From Salinisphaera sp040361255 (GTDB lineage: Bacteria > Pseudomonadota > Gammaproteobacteria > Nevskiales > Salinisphaeraceae): 64,000 nt of DNA. Positions 16,174 to 24,121 of the stretch are shown here, piece after piece. Where the stretch lies: contig NZ_APNG01000018.1 of assembly GCF_040361255.1 (NCBI RefSeq), positions 21,466 to 85,465 on the forward strand. Reading direction: 5' to 3'. The first letter of the stretch is position 1. Each line of letters opens with the position of its first letter. The notes under the pieces were generated by a model. The model was not told the origin of the DNA, searched no databases, and saw only the letters and a program-made list of their open reading frames with translations. Position numbers and translations under genes: made by a program.

Positions 16174-16316
16174 GAGACAAAACGGTTGCGGTCTGGTATA
16201 GTCCGCGGCCCTGGCGAACGAAGCCCGCTGCACGCGGGCTTCGTTCACTGGATGCAACCAAACTTGAACTGTCGCCCCCTCTAGCGAGTGGCGATAAGCG
16301 AGAAGGTACTTAACAC
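16174..16316 (+). promoter_or_regulatory. Promoter and leader hairpin upstream of rplC
   Basis: GAGACA (16174-16179), a 17-bp spacer and TATAGT (16197-16202, 5 of 6) form a good sigma-70 candidate. It is followed by a perfect 13-bp stem, GAACGAAGCCCGC (16216-16228) with GCGGGCTTCGTTC (16234-16246), around a TGCAC loop and without a T-tract. In E. coli, L4 controls the S10 operon through a leader upstream of rpsJ. Here the only leader-like RNA lies between rpsJ and rplC, so it may hold the equivalent control. The structure is seen; L4 control is inference. Confidence 0.55.
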
Positions 16317-17024
16317 ATGGCTATTGGATTGGTAGGTCGCAAGCGCGGCATGTCTCGCGTTTTCGACGAAAATGGCGTGTCCGTTCCGGTAACGGTCGTC
16401 GAAGTCGAGCCCAATCGCGTCGTTCAGATGAAGGACAGCGACAGTGACGGCTATCGCGCGATTCAGGTAACCACGGGCGAACGTCGTGCAAGTCGCGTGA
16501 CCAAGGCCGCCGCCGGGCACTTCAAGAAGGCTGGCGTCGAAGCGGGTCGCGGCTTGTGGGAGTTCCGGGTCGAAGGCGAATGGCCGACGGTTCCGGTTGC
16601 TGCTCCGCAGTCGACCGAGGAAGGCGAAGAGCCGGCCGAAGCCGAACAGGTCGAGTTGGCCGTCGGTGGCGAGCTGACCGTGTCGCTGTTCTCGGAAGGG
16701 CAGATCGTGGACGTGGTCGGGCGCTCGATCGGTAAAGGTTATGGCGGCGTCATCAAGCGCCATAACTTCCGCTCGCAGCGCATGACGCATGGTAACTCCA
16801 AGGCGCACCGTGCGCCGGGTTCCATCGGCCAGAACCAGTCGCCCGGCCATGTGTTCAAGGGCAAGAAGATGTCCGGTCAGTTGGGCAATGCGCGCACCAC
16901 CGTTCAGAACCTGCGGGTCGTACGTGTGGATGCAGAGCGCAACCTGATTCTGATCCAGGGCGGCGTTCCGGGCGCGAAGGGTGGTGACGTGGTCATCAGC
17001 CCCGCGGTCAAGAAGGCCGGCTAG
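16317..17024 (+). CDS. rplC: 50S ribosomal protein L3, with an acidic insertion
   Basis: L3 is an early-assembly protein reaching the peptidyl transferase centre. The 235-residue product keeps MAIGLVGRKRGMSRVF, GHFKKAGVEAGRGLWEFR, and GSIGQNQSPGHVFKGKKMSG; that last block includes the Gln methylated by PrmB in E. coli. It is about 25 residues longer than E. coli L3, because of a Glu/Pro/Ala-rich segment at about residues 86-110 (STEEGEEPAEAEQVE) between two otherwise conserved strands. First gene after the leader, 27 bp before rplD. Confidence 0.97.
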   Translation: MAIGLVGRKRGMSRVFDENGVSVPVTVVEVEPNRVVQMKDSDSDGYRAIQVTTGERRASRVTKAAAGHFKKAGVEAGRGLWEFRVEGEWPTVPVAAPQSTEEGEEPAEAEQVELAVGGELTVSLFSEGQIVDVVGRSIGKGYGGVIKRHNFRSQRMTHGNSKAHRAPGSIGQNQSPGHVFKGKKMSGQLGNARTTVQNLRVVRVDAERNLILIQGGVPGAKGGDVVISPAVKKAG

Positions 17025-17051
17025 GCCCGACTTTTACGACAGGCATAAGTC

Positions 17052-17660
17052 ATGGAACTCAATTTGGCAACAGGCGGCAAGACGGTTTCGGTTTCCGATG
17101 CGATCTTTGCTCGTCCGTTCAACAAGGATCTGGTTCATCAGATCGTCACGGCGTATCTGGCTGGCGCTCGTGCGGGCACCAAGGCGCAGAAGAATCGTGC
17201 CGAAGTGCGCGGCGGTGGCAAGAAGCCGTGGCGCCAGAAGGGCACCGGTCGTGCCCGTGCCGGCACCATTCGCAGTCCGATCTGGACCGGCGGTGGTGTG
17301 ACCTTTGCGGCGAGCCCGCGCGATTACGCGCAGAAGGTCAACCGCAAGATGTATCGCGCCGGCATGAGTGCGATCGTCTCGGAGCTGCTGCGCCAGGAGC
17401 GTTTGACGGTCATCGAGGCGCCCGCGCTGGAAGCGCGCAGCACCAAGGGTCTGCTCAAGGCGCTGTCCGATCAGAACTGCGAGGCCCGCGGCCTGATCGT
17501 GGTCTCCGAAGTCGATGACAAGCTTGGCTATTCGGCCAATAACGTTGTCGGCCTGGACGTGGTCGCCGTGAACGCGCTGGATCCGGTCGTGCTGGTCGGT
17601 GCCGAGAATGTGCTCATTACGGAAGACGCGCTGCGCGCGCTCGAAGGTTGGCTGCAATGA
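17052..17660 (+). CDS. rplD: 50S ribosomal protein L4
   Basis: L4 lines the exit tunnel and in E. coli is the repressor of the S10 operon. The 202-residue product has the tunnel loop block GGGKKPWRQKGTGRARAGTI followed by RSPIWTGGGVTF, typical of the family. Its stop overlaps the rplW start by 4 bp (ATGA). The N terminus MELNLATGGKTVSVSDAIF is in line with family members. Confidence 0.98.
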   Translation: MELNLATGGKTVSVSDAIFARPFNKDLVHQIVTAYLAGARAGTKAQKNRAEVRGGGKKPWRQKGTGRARAGTIRSPIWTGGGVTFAASPRDYAQKVNRKMYRAGMSAIVSELLRQERLTVIEAPALEARSTKGLLKALSDQNCEARGLIVVSEVDDKLGYSANNVVGLDVVAVNALDPVVLVGAENVLITEDALRALEGWLQ

Positions 17661-17959
17661 ATCAGGAACGCATCTTTCAGATTCTGCGCGCGCCCCACAT
17701 CTCTGAAAAGAGCACCGTGGTGGCCGACGCGAACAATCAGGTCGTCTTCGAAGTTGCGAATACGGCGAGCAAGGCCGAGATCAAGGCGGCGGTGGCCGCG
17801 CTTTTCGACGTCAAGGTCGAGGGCGTGAATACGGTTAACGTCAAGCCCAAGCTCAAGCGGTTCCGTGGTCGCCCGGGTGTGCGTAGTGGCTGGAAGAAGG
17901 CCTACGTCACGTTGGCCCAGGGCGAGGAAATCGATTTCCTCGACGGCGCCACCCAGTAA
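17657..17959 (+). CDS. rplW: 50S ribosomal protein L23
   Basis: L23 sits at the tunnel exit and docks trigger factor and SRP. Starting at 17657 the product has 100 residues, the E. coli length, beginning MNQERIFQILRAPHISEKS and containing VKPKLKRFRGRPGVRSGWKKA. An in-frame ATG 9 bp upstream (17648) is possible but lies inside rplD. The chosen start makes the ATGA overlap common in this operon. Confidence 0.97.
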   Translation: MNQERIFQILRAPHISEKSTVVADANNQVVFEVANTASKAEIKAAVAALFDVKVEGVNTVNVKPKLKRFRGRPGVRSGWKKAYVTLAQGEEIDFLDGATQ

Positions 17960-17992
17960 GCGCTCGTAGCAAGCGCCAAAAGGTAAGAAACT

Positions 17993-18829
17993 ATGGCACT
18001 CAAGAAAGCCAAGCCGACATCCGCGGGTCGTCGCTTCGTCGTCAGCGTCAAGGATGGATCGCTGCATAACGGCAAGCCGGAATCCTCGCTGGTCGTCAAG
18101 AAGCACAAGCAGGGTGGTCGCAACAACAACGGTCGCATTACGGTGCGTCACCGTGGCGGCGGCCATCGTCAGCATTACCGCCTGGTGGATTTCAAGCGGG
18201 ACAAGGATGGTGTGCCGGCCAAGGTCGAGCGCCTTGAATACGATCCGAATCGTAGCGCCAACATCGCCTTGCTGTGCTACGCCGATGGCGAGCGTCGTTA
18301 CATCATCGCGCCGCGCGGGGTGACCGTTGACACGAAGATCGTGTCCGGTCCGCAGGCGCCGATTCGCCCCGGCAACGCGTTGCCGCTGGCCAGTATTCCC
18401 GTAGGCACGACCGTGCATTGCGTGGAAATGCGGCCCGGCAAGGGCGCGCAGCTGGGCCGTAGTGCCGGTGCTGCAATCCAGGTTGCGGCGCGTGCGGGCG
18501 AATATGCGGTGATCCGGCTGAAGTCCGGTGAAACGCGGCGCGTACATATCAACTGCCGTGCGACGGTAGGCGAAGTCGGCAATTACGAGCATAGCCTGCG
18601 TCAGCTCGGCAAGGCCGGCGCGAAGCGTTGGCGTGGTCGTCGCCCGACCGTTCGCGGCGTGGCGATGAACCCGGTCGATCACCCCCATGGTGGTGGTGAA
18701 GGCCGGACCAGTGGCGGTCGGCATCCGACCAGTCCCTGGGGTTGGAAGACCAAGGGTTTCAAGACGCGTGCTAACAAGCGCACCGACGGCATGATTGTTC
18801 GTCGCAGCGTCAAGCGTAAGAAGCGGTAA
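17993..18829 (+). CDS. rplB: 50S ribosomal protein L2
   Basis: L2 is a universally conserved 23S rRNA-binding protein near the peptidyl transferase centre. The 278 residues keep NGRITVRHRGGGHRQHYRLV and GGRHPTSPWG. The MNPVDHPHGGGEGR loop carries the conserved histidine tied to peptidyl transfer. The ribosome site is AAAGGTAAG. It is 33 bp from rplW and 30 bp from rpsS. Confidence 0.98.
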   Translation: MALKKAKPTSAGRRFVVSVKDGSLHNGKPESSLVVKKHKQGGRNNNGRITVRHRGGGHRQHYRLVDFKRDKDGVPAKVERLEYDPNRSANIALLCYADGERRYIIAPRGVTVDTKIVSGPQAPIRPGNALPLASIPVGTTVHCVEMRPGKGAQLGRSAGAAIQVAARAGEYAVIRLKSGETRRVHINCRATVGEVGNYEHSLRQLGKAGAKRWRGRRPTVRGVAMNPVDHPHGGGEGRTSGGRHPTSPWGWKTKGFKTRANKRTDGMIVRRSVKRKKR

Positions 18830-18859
18830 GCCGCGTTTTATAAAGGCACAGGAATAGCT

Positions 18860-19129
18860 ATGCCCCGTTCAATCAAGAAAGGCCCGTTCGTCGATCTGCA
18901 TCTCGCCGCCAAGGTGGAAGCAGCCGCGAACAGCAGCACCAAGCGTCCGATCAAGACGTGGTCGCGTCGCTCGATGGTGACGCCGGACATGATCGGCCTG
19001 ACGATCGCCGTGCATAACGGCCGTCAGCACGTGCCGGTGTTCGTGTCGGAAAACATGGTCGGGCACAAGCTCGGCGAGTTTTCGCCGACGCGCACCTTCA
19101 AGGGCCATCTGGGCGACCGCAAGGGTTAA
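18860..19129 (+). CDS. rpsS: 30S ribosomal protein S19
   Basis: S19 forms the S13-S19 pair in the 30S head. The 89-residue product has MPRSIKKGPFVDLHLAAKVE, WSRRSMVTPDMIGLTIAVHN and the C-terminal FSPTRTFKGHLGD. It is slightly shorter than E. coli S19 (92) at the C terminus. Normal position between rplB and rplV. Confidence 0.98.
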   Translation: MPRSIKKGPFVDLHLAAKVEAAANSSTKRPIKTWSRRSMVTPDMIGLTIAVHNGRQHVPVFVSENMVGHKLGEFSPTRTFKGHLGDRKG

Positions 19130-19146
19130 GGCGAGGACTTATCAAT

Positions 19147-19479
19147 ATGGAATCGTTCGCCAAACTTCGTTTCGCGCGTATCTCGCCGCAGAAAGCCCGT
19201 CTCGTCGCCGACGAGGTTCGGGGTATGCCGGTCGAGCGCGCCTTGGAGACGCTGCAGTTCTCCACCAAGAAGGCCGCACATATCGTGCGCAAGGTGCTCG
19301 AGTCGGCGGTGGCCAACGCCGAGCACAATGAAGGCGCGGATATCGACGAGCTCAAGGTCGCGACGATCATGGTCGACGAAGGTCCGACCATGAAGCGCAT
19401 GAAGCCCCGTGCTCGTGGTCGTGCCGATCGGATTTTCAAGCGTACGAGTCACGTGACGATTCGCGTCGCAGACAAGTAA
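19147..19479 (+). CDS. rplV: 50S ribosomal protein L22
   Basis: L22 contributes the beta-hairpin that narrows the exit tunnel with L4. The 110 residues equal the E. coli length. The blocks ARISPQKARLVADEVRGMPV, HIVRKVLESAVANAEHN and MKPRARGRADRIFKRTSHVT (the hairpin) are intact, with no insertion of the kind linked to macrolide resistance. Confidence 0.98.
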   Translation: MESFAKLRFARISPQKARLVADEVRGMPVERALETLQFSTKKAAHIVRKVLESAVANAEHNEGADIDELKVATIMVDEGPTMKRMKPRARGRADRIFKRTSHVTIRVADK

Positions 19480-19491
19480 TCGGATAAAGAT

Positions 19492-20172
19492 ATGGGTCAT
19501 AAAGTACATCCTGTCGGTTTCCGTCTCGGTATCACGTCCGAGTGGAGCTCGCGCTGGTATGCCGAGAACGCCGGCTATCGCGACGCGTTGAATACGGATC
19601 TCGAGATCCGTGATTTCATTCGCGAAAAGCTGGCGCATGCCTCGGTCAGCCGTATCCAGATCGATCGTCCGGCGCGTAGCGCCCGGATCACGATTCATAC
19701 GGCGCGTCCGGGCATCGTCATCGGCAAGAAGGGCGAGGATATCGACAAGCTGCGCGCGGAAGTCTCCGAGCGTATGGGCGTGCCGGTTCATCTGTCGGTC
19801 GAAGAGATTCGCCGTCCGGAACTCGATGCCCTGCTTGTGGCCCAGAACATCGCGCAGCAGCTGGAGCGTCGCATCATGTTCCGGCGCGCGATGAAACGCG
19901 CGGTCGGCAATGCGATGCGCCTCGGCGCCGGTGGTATTCGTGTCAACGTCGCCGGTCGCTTGAATGGTGCCGAAATCGCGCGTACCGAGTGGTATCGCGA
20001 CGGTCGCGTGCCGCTGCATACGCTGCGTGCCGACATCGATTACGGCCTGGCTGAAGCCAAGACCACCTACGGCGTGCTCGGCGTCAAGGTCTGGATCTTC
20101 AAGGGCGAAGTGTTCGATACCGATCCCAAGATCGAAGAAAAGCCCGCCGATACCGGCGCGGCCGCGGGGTAA
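19492..20172 (+). CDS. rpsC: 30S ribosomal protein S3
   Basis: S3 forms the mRNA entry pore helicase with S4 and S5. The 226-residue protein starts MGHKVHPVGFRLGITSEW, has the KH-domain motif GIVIGKKGEDIDKLR and the C-terminal block GVLGVKVWIFKGEVF. It ends in a short acidic/Ala-rich tail and is 7 residues shorter than E. coli S3. Only 6 bp separate it from rplP. Confidence 0.98.
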   Translation: MGHKVHPVGFRLGITSEWSSRWYAENAGYRDALNTDLEIRDFIREKLAHASVSRIQIDRPARSARITIHTARPGIVIGKKGEDIDKLRAEVSERMGVPVHLSVEEIRRPELDALLVAQNIAQQLERRIMFRRAMKRAVGNAMRLGAGGIRVNVAGRLNGAEIARTEWYRDGRVPLHTLRADIDYGLAEAKTTYGVLGVKVWIFKGEVFDTDPKIEEKPADTGAAAG

Positions 20173-20178
20173 ACAGCG

Positions 20179-20592
20179 ATGTTGCAACCGAAACGAGTCA
20201 AATTCCGCAAGGTCCAGAAAGGCCGTAACCGCGGTCTGGCCCAGCGTGGTAACGCGGTCAGCTTTGGCGAGTATGGCCTGAAGGCGGTCGAGCGGGGTCG
20301 TCTGACCGCGCGTCAGATCGAGGCTGCTCGTCGTGCCATGACGCGTCATATCAAGCGTGGCGGCAAGACCTGGATCCGTGTGTTCCCGGACAAGCCGGTC
20401 ACCAAGAAGCCCATCGAAGTTCGTATGGGTAAGGGCAAGGGCAACGTCGAGTTCTGGGTCGCCAAGGTGCAGCCCGGCTCCATGCTCTATGAAATGGAAG
20501 GCGTCAGCCGCGAAGTTGCCCAGGAGGCATTTCGTCTGGCGGCCTCGAAGCTGCCGGTGAAGACGGCCTTTGTCGAACGCAAGATTCTGTAG
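20179..20592 (+). CDS. rplP: 50S ribosomal protein L16
   Basis: L16 organises the A-site region of the 50S subunit and the ends of tRNAs. The 137-residue product has MLQPKRVKFRKVQKGRNRGL, GLKAVERGRLTARQIEAARR and GKGKGNVEFWVAKVQPGSML, all family hallmarks. The arginine-containing loop (VFPDKPVTKKP) hydroxylated in some bacteria is present. Confidence 0.98.
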   Translation: MLQPKRVKFRKVQKGRNRGLAQRGNAVSFGEYGLKAVERGRLTARQIEAARRAMTRHIKRGGKTWIRVFPDKPVTKKPIEVRMGKGKGNVEFWVAKVQPGSMLYEMEGVSREVAQEAFRLAASKLPVKTAFVERKIL

Positions 20593-20600
20593 AGGCGAAG

Positions 20601-20789
20601 ATGAAAGCGAAAGAATTGCGCGAGAAATCGGCCGAAGAACTGGAGAAAGAGCTGCTGTCGCTGCGTCGCGAACAGTTCAATCTGCGCATGCAGCAGGCCA
20701 CGGGCCAGCTCGCGCAGACCCATCAGTTCGGCGTCATTCGTCGTGACATCGCGCGCATCAAGACTGTGCTGCGCGAAGCCGGCAAATAG
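20601..20789 (+). CDS. rpmC: 50S ribosomal protein L29
   Basis: L29 is a small helical protein beside the tunnel exit. The 62-residue product (E. coli 63) starts MKAKELREKSAEELEKELL, has LRREQFNLRMQQATGQL and ends RRDIARIKTVLREAGK. It sits 8 bp after rplP and 13 bp before rpsQ. Confidence 0.97.
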   Translation: MKAKELREKSAEELEKELLSLRREQFNLRMQQATGQLAQTHQFGVIRRDIARIKTVLREAGK

Positions 20790-20802
20790 GAACAGTTGAG
20801 CC

Positions 20803-21111
20803 ATGAGCGAAACGAACGAAACCAACAATACCGCCGCCGAGCAGGAAAAGCGTCAGCGCGTACTGGCCGGCAAGGTCGTGAGTAACGCGATGGACAAGAC
20901 CATCGTGGTGCTTATCGAGCGGCGCACGCAGCATCCGCTGTACGGCAAGTACATGCGTCGCAGCACGCGTTTGAAGGCGCACGATCCCGAAAACACCTGT
21001 CAGGTGGGTGATTTCGTGGAAATCGCAGAAGGCCGCCCGGTGTCGCGCCGCAAGGCGTGGTCGCTGCGGCGCGTGGTCGAGAAGGCCGGCGAATTCGATA
21101 CCGCAGGATAA
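20803..21111 (+). CDS. rpsQ: 30S ribosomal protein S17, with N-terminal extension
   Basis: S17 is a primary 16S rRNA-binding OB-fold protein. The core VLAGKVVSNAMDKTIVVLIE and HPLYGKYMRRSTRLKAHDPE is clear. The 102-residue length exceeds E. coli (84) because of an N-terminal extension of about 18 residues rich in Asn, Glu and Thr (MSETNETNNTAAEQEK) and a short C-terminal tail. The start is supported by AGGA upstream; no internal start near the core has a better ribosome site. Confidence 0.95.
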   Translation: MSETNETNNTAAEQEKRQRVLAGKVVSNAMDKTIVVLIERRTQHPLYGKYMRRSTRLKAHDPENTCQVGDFVEIAEGRPVSRRKAWSLRRVVEKAGEFDTAG

Positions 21112-21120
21112 ACGACAGCC

Positions 21121-21486
21121 ATGATCCAGACAGAATCGGTACTCAATGCAGCCGATAACAGCGGCGCCCGCCGCGTCCAGTGCATCAAGGTGCTGGGCGG
21201 CTCGCATCGTCGTTACGCGCGCGTTGGCGACATCATCAAGGTCAGCGTCAAAGACGCGATCCCGCGTGGTCGCGTCAAGAAAGGCGAAGTGATGAATGCA
21301 GTCGTGGTGCGTACGCGTCACGGTGTTCGTCGCAACGACGGGTCGCTGATCCGTTTCGACAATAACGCTGCCGTGCTGCTCAACAACAACAATGAGCCGA
21401 TCGGCACCCGTATCTTCGGGCCGGTCACGCGCGAGCTGCGTGAGAAGTTCATGCGCATCATCTCGCTTGCGCCGGAGGTTCTATGA
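21121..21486 (+). CDS. rplN: 50S ribosomal protein L14
   Basis: L14 lies at the subunit interface and is the usual first gene of the spc operon. The 121 residues have MIQTESVLNAADNSGARRVQ, CIKVLGGSHRRYARVGDIIK and the C-terminal GTRIFGPVTRELREKFMRII. The stop overlaps the rplX start by 4 bp. No separate spc promoter is evident in the short gap after rpsQ, so read-through from the S10 operon is likely. Confidence 0.98.
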   Translation: MIQTESVLNAADNSGARRVQCIKVLGGSHRRYARVGDIIKVSVKDAIPRGRVKKGEVMNAVVVRTRHGVRRNDGSLIRFDNNAAVLLNNNNEPIGTRIFGPVTRELREKFMRIISLAPEVL

Positions 21487-21812
21487 GCTCCAGAAAGATT
21501 CGTAGTGGCGATGAAGTGATCGTCATTAGTGGCAAGGATCGCGGTCGTCGCGGCACGGTCAACCGTGTGCTGGGCGACAAGATCGTGATCGACGGCATCA
21601 ACATCGCCAAAAAGCATGTGCGTCCGGATCCCAACCAGGGCATCCAGGGTGGCATTGAAGAACGCGAGATGCCGCTGCATATCTCGAACGTGATGCTGTA
21701 CAACCCGGACACCCAGAAGGGTGAGCGGGTCGGTTTCAAGTGGCTGGGCGAAGGTGCGGACCGACGCAAGGTTCGTATCTACAAGTCGTCCGGCGAAGTG
21801 GTCGACGCGTAG
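21483..21812 (+). CDS. rplX: 50S ribosomal protein L24
   Basis: L24 initiates 50S assembly. The 109-residue product contains the KOW motif in SGDEVIVISGKDRGRRGTVN and the loop GGIEEREMPLHISNVMLYNP. The start overlaps rplN (ATGA). The protein is basic and similar in size to E. coli L24 (104). Confidence 0.98.
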   Translation: MSSRKIRSGDEVIVISGKDRGRRGTVNRVLGDKIVIDGINIAKKHVRPDPNQGIQGGIEEREMPLHISNVMLYNPDTQKGERVGFKWLGEGADRRKVRIYKSSGEVVDA

Positions 21813-21821
21813 GTGAATGAC

Positions 21822-22394
21822 ATGGAAAACGCCATGGAAAATACGAGTAAACATCCGGCGCGCTTGAAATCGGTGTACACCGATCAGATCGTCCCGAAGC
21901 TGATGGAACAGTTCGGCTTCACCAGCCCGATGGCTGCGCCGCGCGTGACCAAGATCACCCTTAACATGGGTGTCGGCGAGGCAGTGTCCGATCGCAAGGT
22001 GATCGAATCGGCGATTGCGGATATGGCCAAGATCGCCGGTCAGAAGCCGGTCATGACCCGCGCCCGCAAGTCGGTCGCAGGGTTCAAGATCCGTGAAGGC
22101 TGGCCGATCGGCTGCAAGGTCACGCTGCGTCGCCGTCAGATGTACGAATTTCTGGACCGTCTCGTGAACGTGTCCCTGCCGCGTATTCGCGATTTTCGCG
22201 GCCTGAACCCGCGTTCGTTCGACGGTCGCGGCAACTATAGCCTCGGTATTCGTGAACAGATCGTGTTCCCGGAAATCGATTACGACCGGGTCGATGCGCT
22301 GCGCGGTATGGATATCGTGATCTCGACCTCGGCCAAGAACGACGAAGAGGGGCGGGCGCTGCTGGACGGGTTCAACTTCCCGTTCCGCAAGTAA
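21822..22394 (+). CDS. rplE: 50S ribosomal protein L5
   Basis: L5 binds 5S rRNA and forms the bridge to S13. The core VTKITLNMGVGEAVSDRKV, KPVMTRARKSVAGFKIREGW, DFRGLNPRSFDGRGNYSLGI and the C-terminal FPFRK are diagnostic. The start is uncertain. ATG 21822 (190 residues) is chosen because AGGTG lies 6 bp upstream; GTG 21813 and ATG 21834 are in frame. All give an N terminus about 10 residues longer than E. coli L5. Confidence 0.96.
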   Translation: MENAMENTSKHPARLKSVYTDQIVPKLMEQFGFTSPMAAPRVTKITLNMGVGEAVSDRKVIESAIADMAKIAGQKPVMTRARKSVAGFKIREGWPIGCKVTLRRRQMYEFLDRLVNVSLPRIRDFRGLNPRSFDGRGNYSLGIREQIVFPEIDYDRVDALRGMDIVISTSAKNDEEGRALLDGFNFPFRK

Positions 22395-22415
22395 GCCGGC
22401 CCCGGAGACCCTATT

Positions 22416-22721
22416 ATGGCAAAGAAAAGCATGATCGCCCGCGATCGCAAGCGCATGAAGCTGGTGGCGAAATACGCCGAAAAGCGCGCCGCGATCAAGG
22501 AACGTATCAACGACCCGGAGGCGACGCCGGAAGAGCGTTTCGCCGCTGCGCAGGAACTGCAGGCGCTGCCGCGCGATGCGAGCCCCACGCGGGTTACGCG
22601 TCGCTGTCAGGCGACCGGTCGTCCGCGCGGTGTTTACCGTAAGTTCGGGCTCTCGCGCAACAAATTGCGGGAAGCCGCAATGCGCGGTGAAGTGCCCGGT
22701 CTCGTTATGTCCTCCTGGTAG
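22416..22721 (+). CDS. rpsN: 30S ribosomal protein S14 (zinc-free type)
   Basis: S14 is a 30S head protein. The 101 residues match the long, zinc-independent form: MAKKSMIARDRKRMKLVAKY, SPTRVTRRCQATGRPRGVYR and FGLSRNKLREAAMRGEVPGL. It lacks the CxxC pairs of the short zinc-binding paralogue. Normal place between rplE and rpsH. Confidence 0.98.
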   Translation: MAKKSMIARDRKRMKLVAKYAEKRAAIKERINDPEATPEERFAAAQELQALPRDASPTRVTRRCQATGRPRGVYRKFGLSRNKLREAAMRGEVPGLVMSSW

Positions 22722-22746
22722 GCCACAGAAAAAGGTATCGGTACGC

Positions 22747-23142
22747 ATGAGTATGACTGACCCTATTGCCGACATGCTGACCCGTATTCGTAACGGGCAG
22801 TCGGCAGACAAGGAAAGCGTCGAAATGCCCTCCTCCAAGCTGAAGCTGGCGATCGCCCAGGTTCTGCAGGACGAGGGGTATATCTCCGGATTCGAAACCA
22901 TCGACCTGGATGGCAAGCCGCGTTTGCGCGTCGAGCTTAAGTATTTCCAGGGGCATGGCGTGATCGAGCACATCGAGCGCGTGTCCAAGCCCGGTCTTCG
23001 GATCTATCGCGGCAAGAAGGATGTCCCGTCGGTCGTCGGCGGCCTTGGCATCTCGATCGTGTCCACGTCGCAGGGCGTGATGACCGATCGCGCGGCCCGC
23101 GAAGCCGGTCACGGCGGCGAGATTCTCTGCTACGTGTCGTAA
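22747..23142 (+). CDS. rpsH: 30S ribosomal protein S8
   Basis: S8 binds the central domain of 16S rRNA and in E. coli represses the spc operon near rplE. Starting at 22747 the product has 131 residues, beginning MSMTDPIADMLTRIRNGQSA and ending GVMTDRAAREAGHGGEILCY. The frame is open 171 bp upstream inside rpsN, but only this start matches the family. Confidence 0.97.
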   Translation: MSMTDPIADMLTRIRNGQSADKESVEMPSSKLKLAIAQVLQDEGYISGFETIDLDGKPRLRVELKYFQGHGVIEHIERVSKPGLRIYRGKKDVPSVVGGLGISIVSTSQGVMTDRAAREAGHGGEILCYVS

Positions 23143-23174
23143 GACGCGTCGAGCAACGCACAGGAAGTTCGAAT

Positions 23175-23705
23175 ATGTCCAGAGTAGCTAAGGCCCCGGT
23201 CAGCCTGCCTAGCGGCGTGGAATGCAACGTCGCCGCGCGCGATGTGCGGGTCAAGGGCAAGAACGGCGAGCTCAGCTTTCGCCTGCCGGAAGGCGTCGAT
23301 GTCGAGGTCGCCGACGGCCAGGCAACGGCCAAGCCCACCGGCCGCAAGCCGAATATGGCGATGGCGGGCACGGTGCGTGCCACCGTGGCCAACATGGTCA
23401 AAGGCGTAAGCGAAGGCTTCGAGCGCAAGCTCGAGCTGGTTGGCGTGGGTTATCGTGCCCAGGCTCAGGGCGACACGCTCAACCTGTCGCTCGGTCTGTC
23501 GCATCCGGTCGCCTACAAAATGCCCCAGGGCGTAACCGTGGCGACGCCGAGCAATACCGAGATCGTGCTGACCGGCGCGGACAAGCAGGTGGTCGGCCAG
23601 GCGGCTGCGGAAATCCGCAACTACCGCCCGCCGGAGCCATACAAGGGCAAGGGTATTCGCTACGCCGACGAGCGCGTGGTTCGCAAGGACGCGAAGAAGA
23701 AGTAA
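23175..23705 (+). CDS. rplF: 50S ribosomal protein L6
   Basis: L6 lies near the factor-binding site and sarcin-ricin loop. The 176-residue product begins MSRVAKAPVSLPSGVECNVA and keeps GYRAQAQGDTLNLSLGLSHP and the C-terminal PPEPYKGKGIRYADERVVRK. Length is as in E. coli (177). It lies 32 bp after rpsH. Confidence 0.98.
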   Translation: MSRVAKAPVSLPSGVECNVAARDVRVKGKNGELSFRLPEGVDVEVADGQATAKPTGRKPNMAMAGTVRATVANMVKGVSEGFERKLELVGVGYRAQAQGDTLNLSLGLSHPVAYKMPQGVTVATPSNTEIVLTGADKQVVGQAAAEIRNYRPPEPYKGKGIRYADERVVRKDAKKK

Positions 23706-23750
23706 TCAACGGCGCGTTTCATTTACCGCCAACAACAGATTCATTACGCC

Positions 23751-24107
23751 ATGCACAAGAAATCGATTTCGCGACTGCGTCGTGCCCGTCGGGGCCGCAT
23801 GCACATGCGCAACCTGGGCGCGCATCGTCTGTCCGTACACCGCACGCCGCAGCATATCTATGCCCAGATCGTGGCCCCCGACGGTTCGCGTACCATCGCG
23901 AGCGCGTCGACGGTCGAAAAGAGCCTGCGCGAGGAATGTGGCAAGACCGGCAATTGCGACGCCGCGCGCCTTATCGGGCGTACGATCGCCGACCGCGCCA
24001 AGGCCGCAGGTGTCGAGGCTGTCGCCTTCGATCGCTCGGGTTTCGCCTATCACGGTCGAGTCAAGGCACTCGCCGACGCCGCGCGTGAAAGCGGCCTGCA
24101 GTTCTAA
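23751..24107 (+). CDS. rplR: 50S ribosomal protein L18
   Basis: L18 binds 5S rRNA with L5. The 118-residue product has the basic N terminus MHKKSISRLRRARRGRMHMR, LSVHRTPQHIYAQI and the C-terminal VEAVAFDRSGFAYHGRVKAL plus ARESGLQF. Normal spc operon position between rplF and rpsE. Confidence 0.98.
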   Translation: MHKKSISRLRRARRGRMHMRNLGAHRLSVHRTPQHIYAQIVAPDGSRTIASASTVEKSLREECGKTGNCDAARLIGRTIADRAKAAGVEAVAFDRSGFAYHGRVKALADAARESGLQF

Positions 24108-24121
24108 CGGGATTTTTCGCA

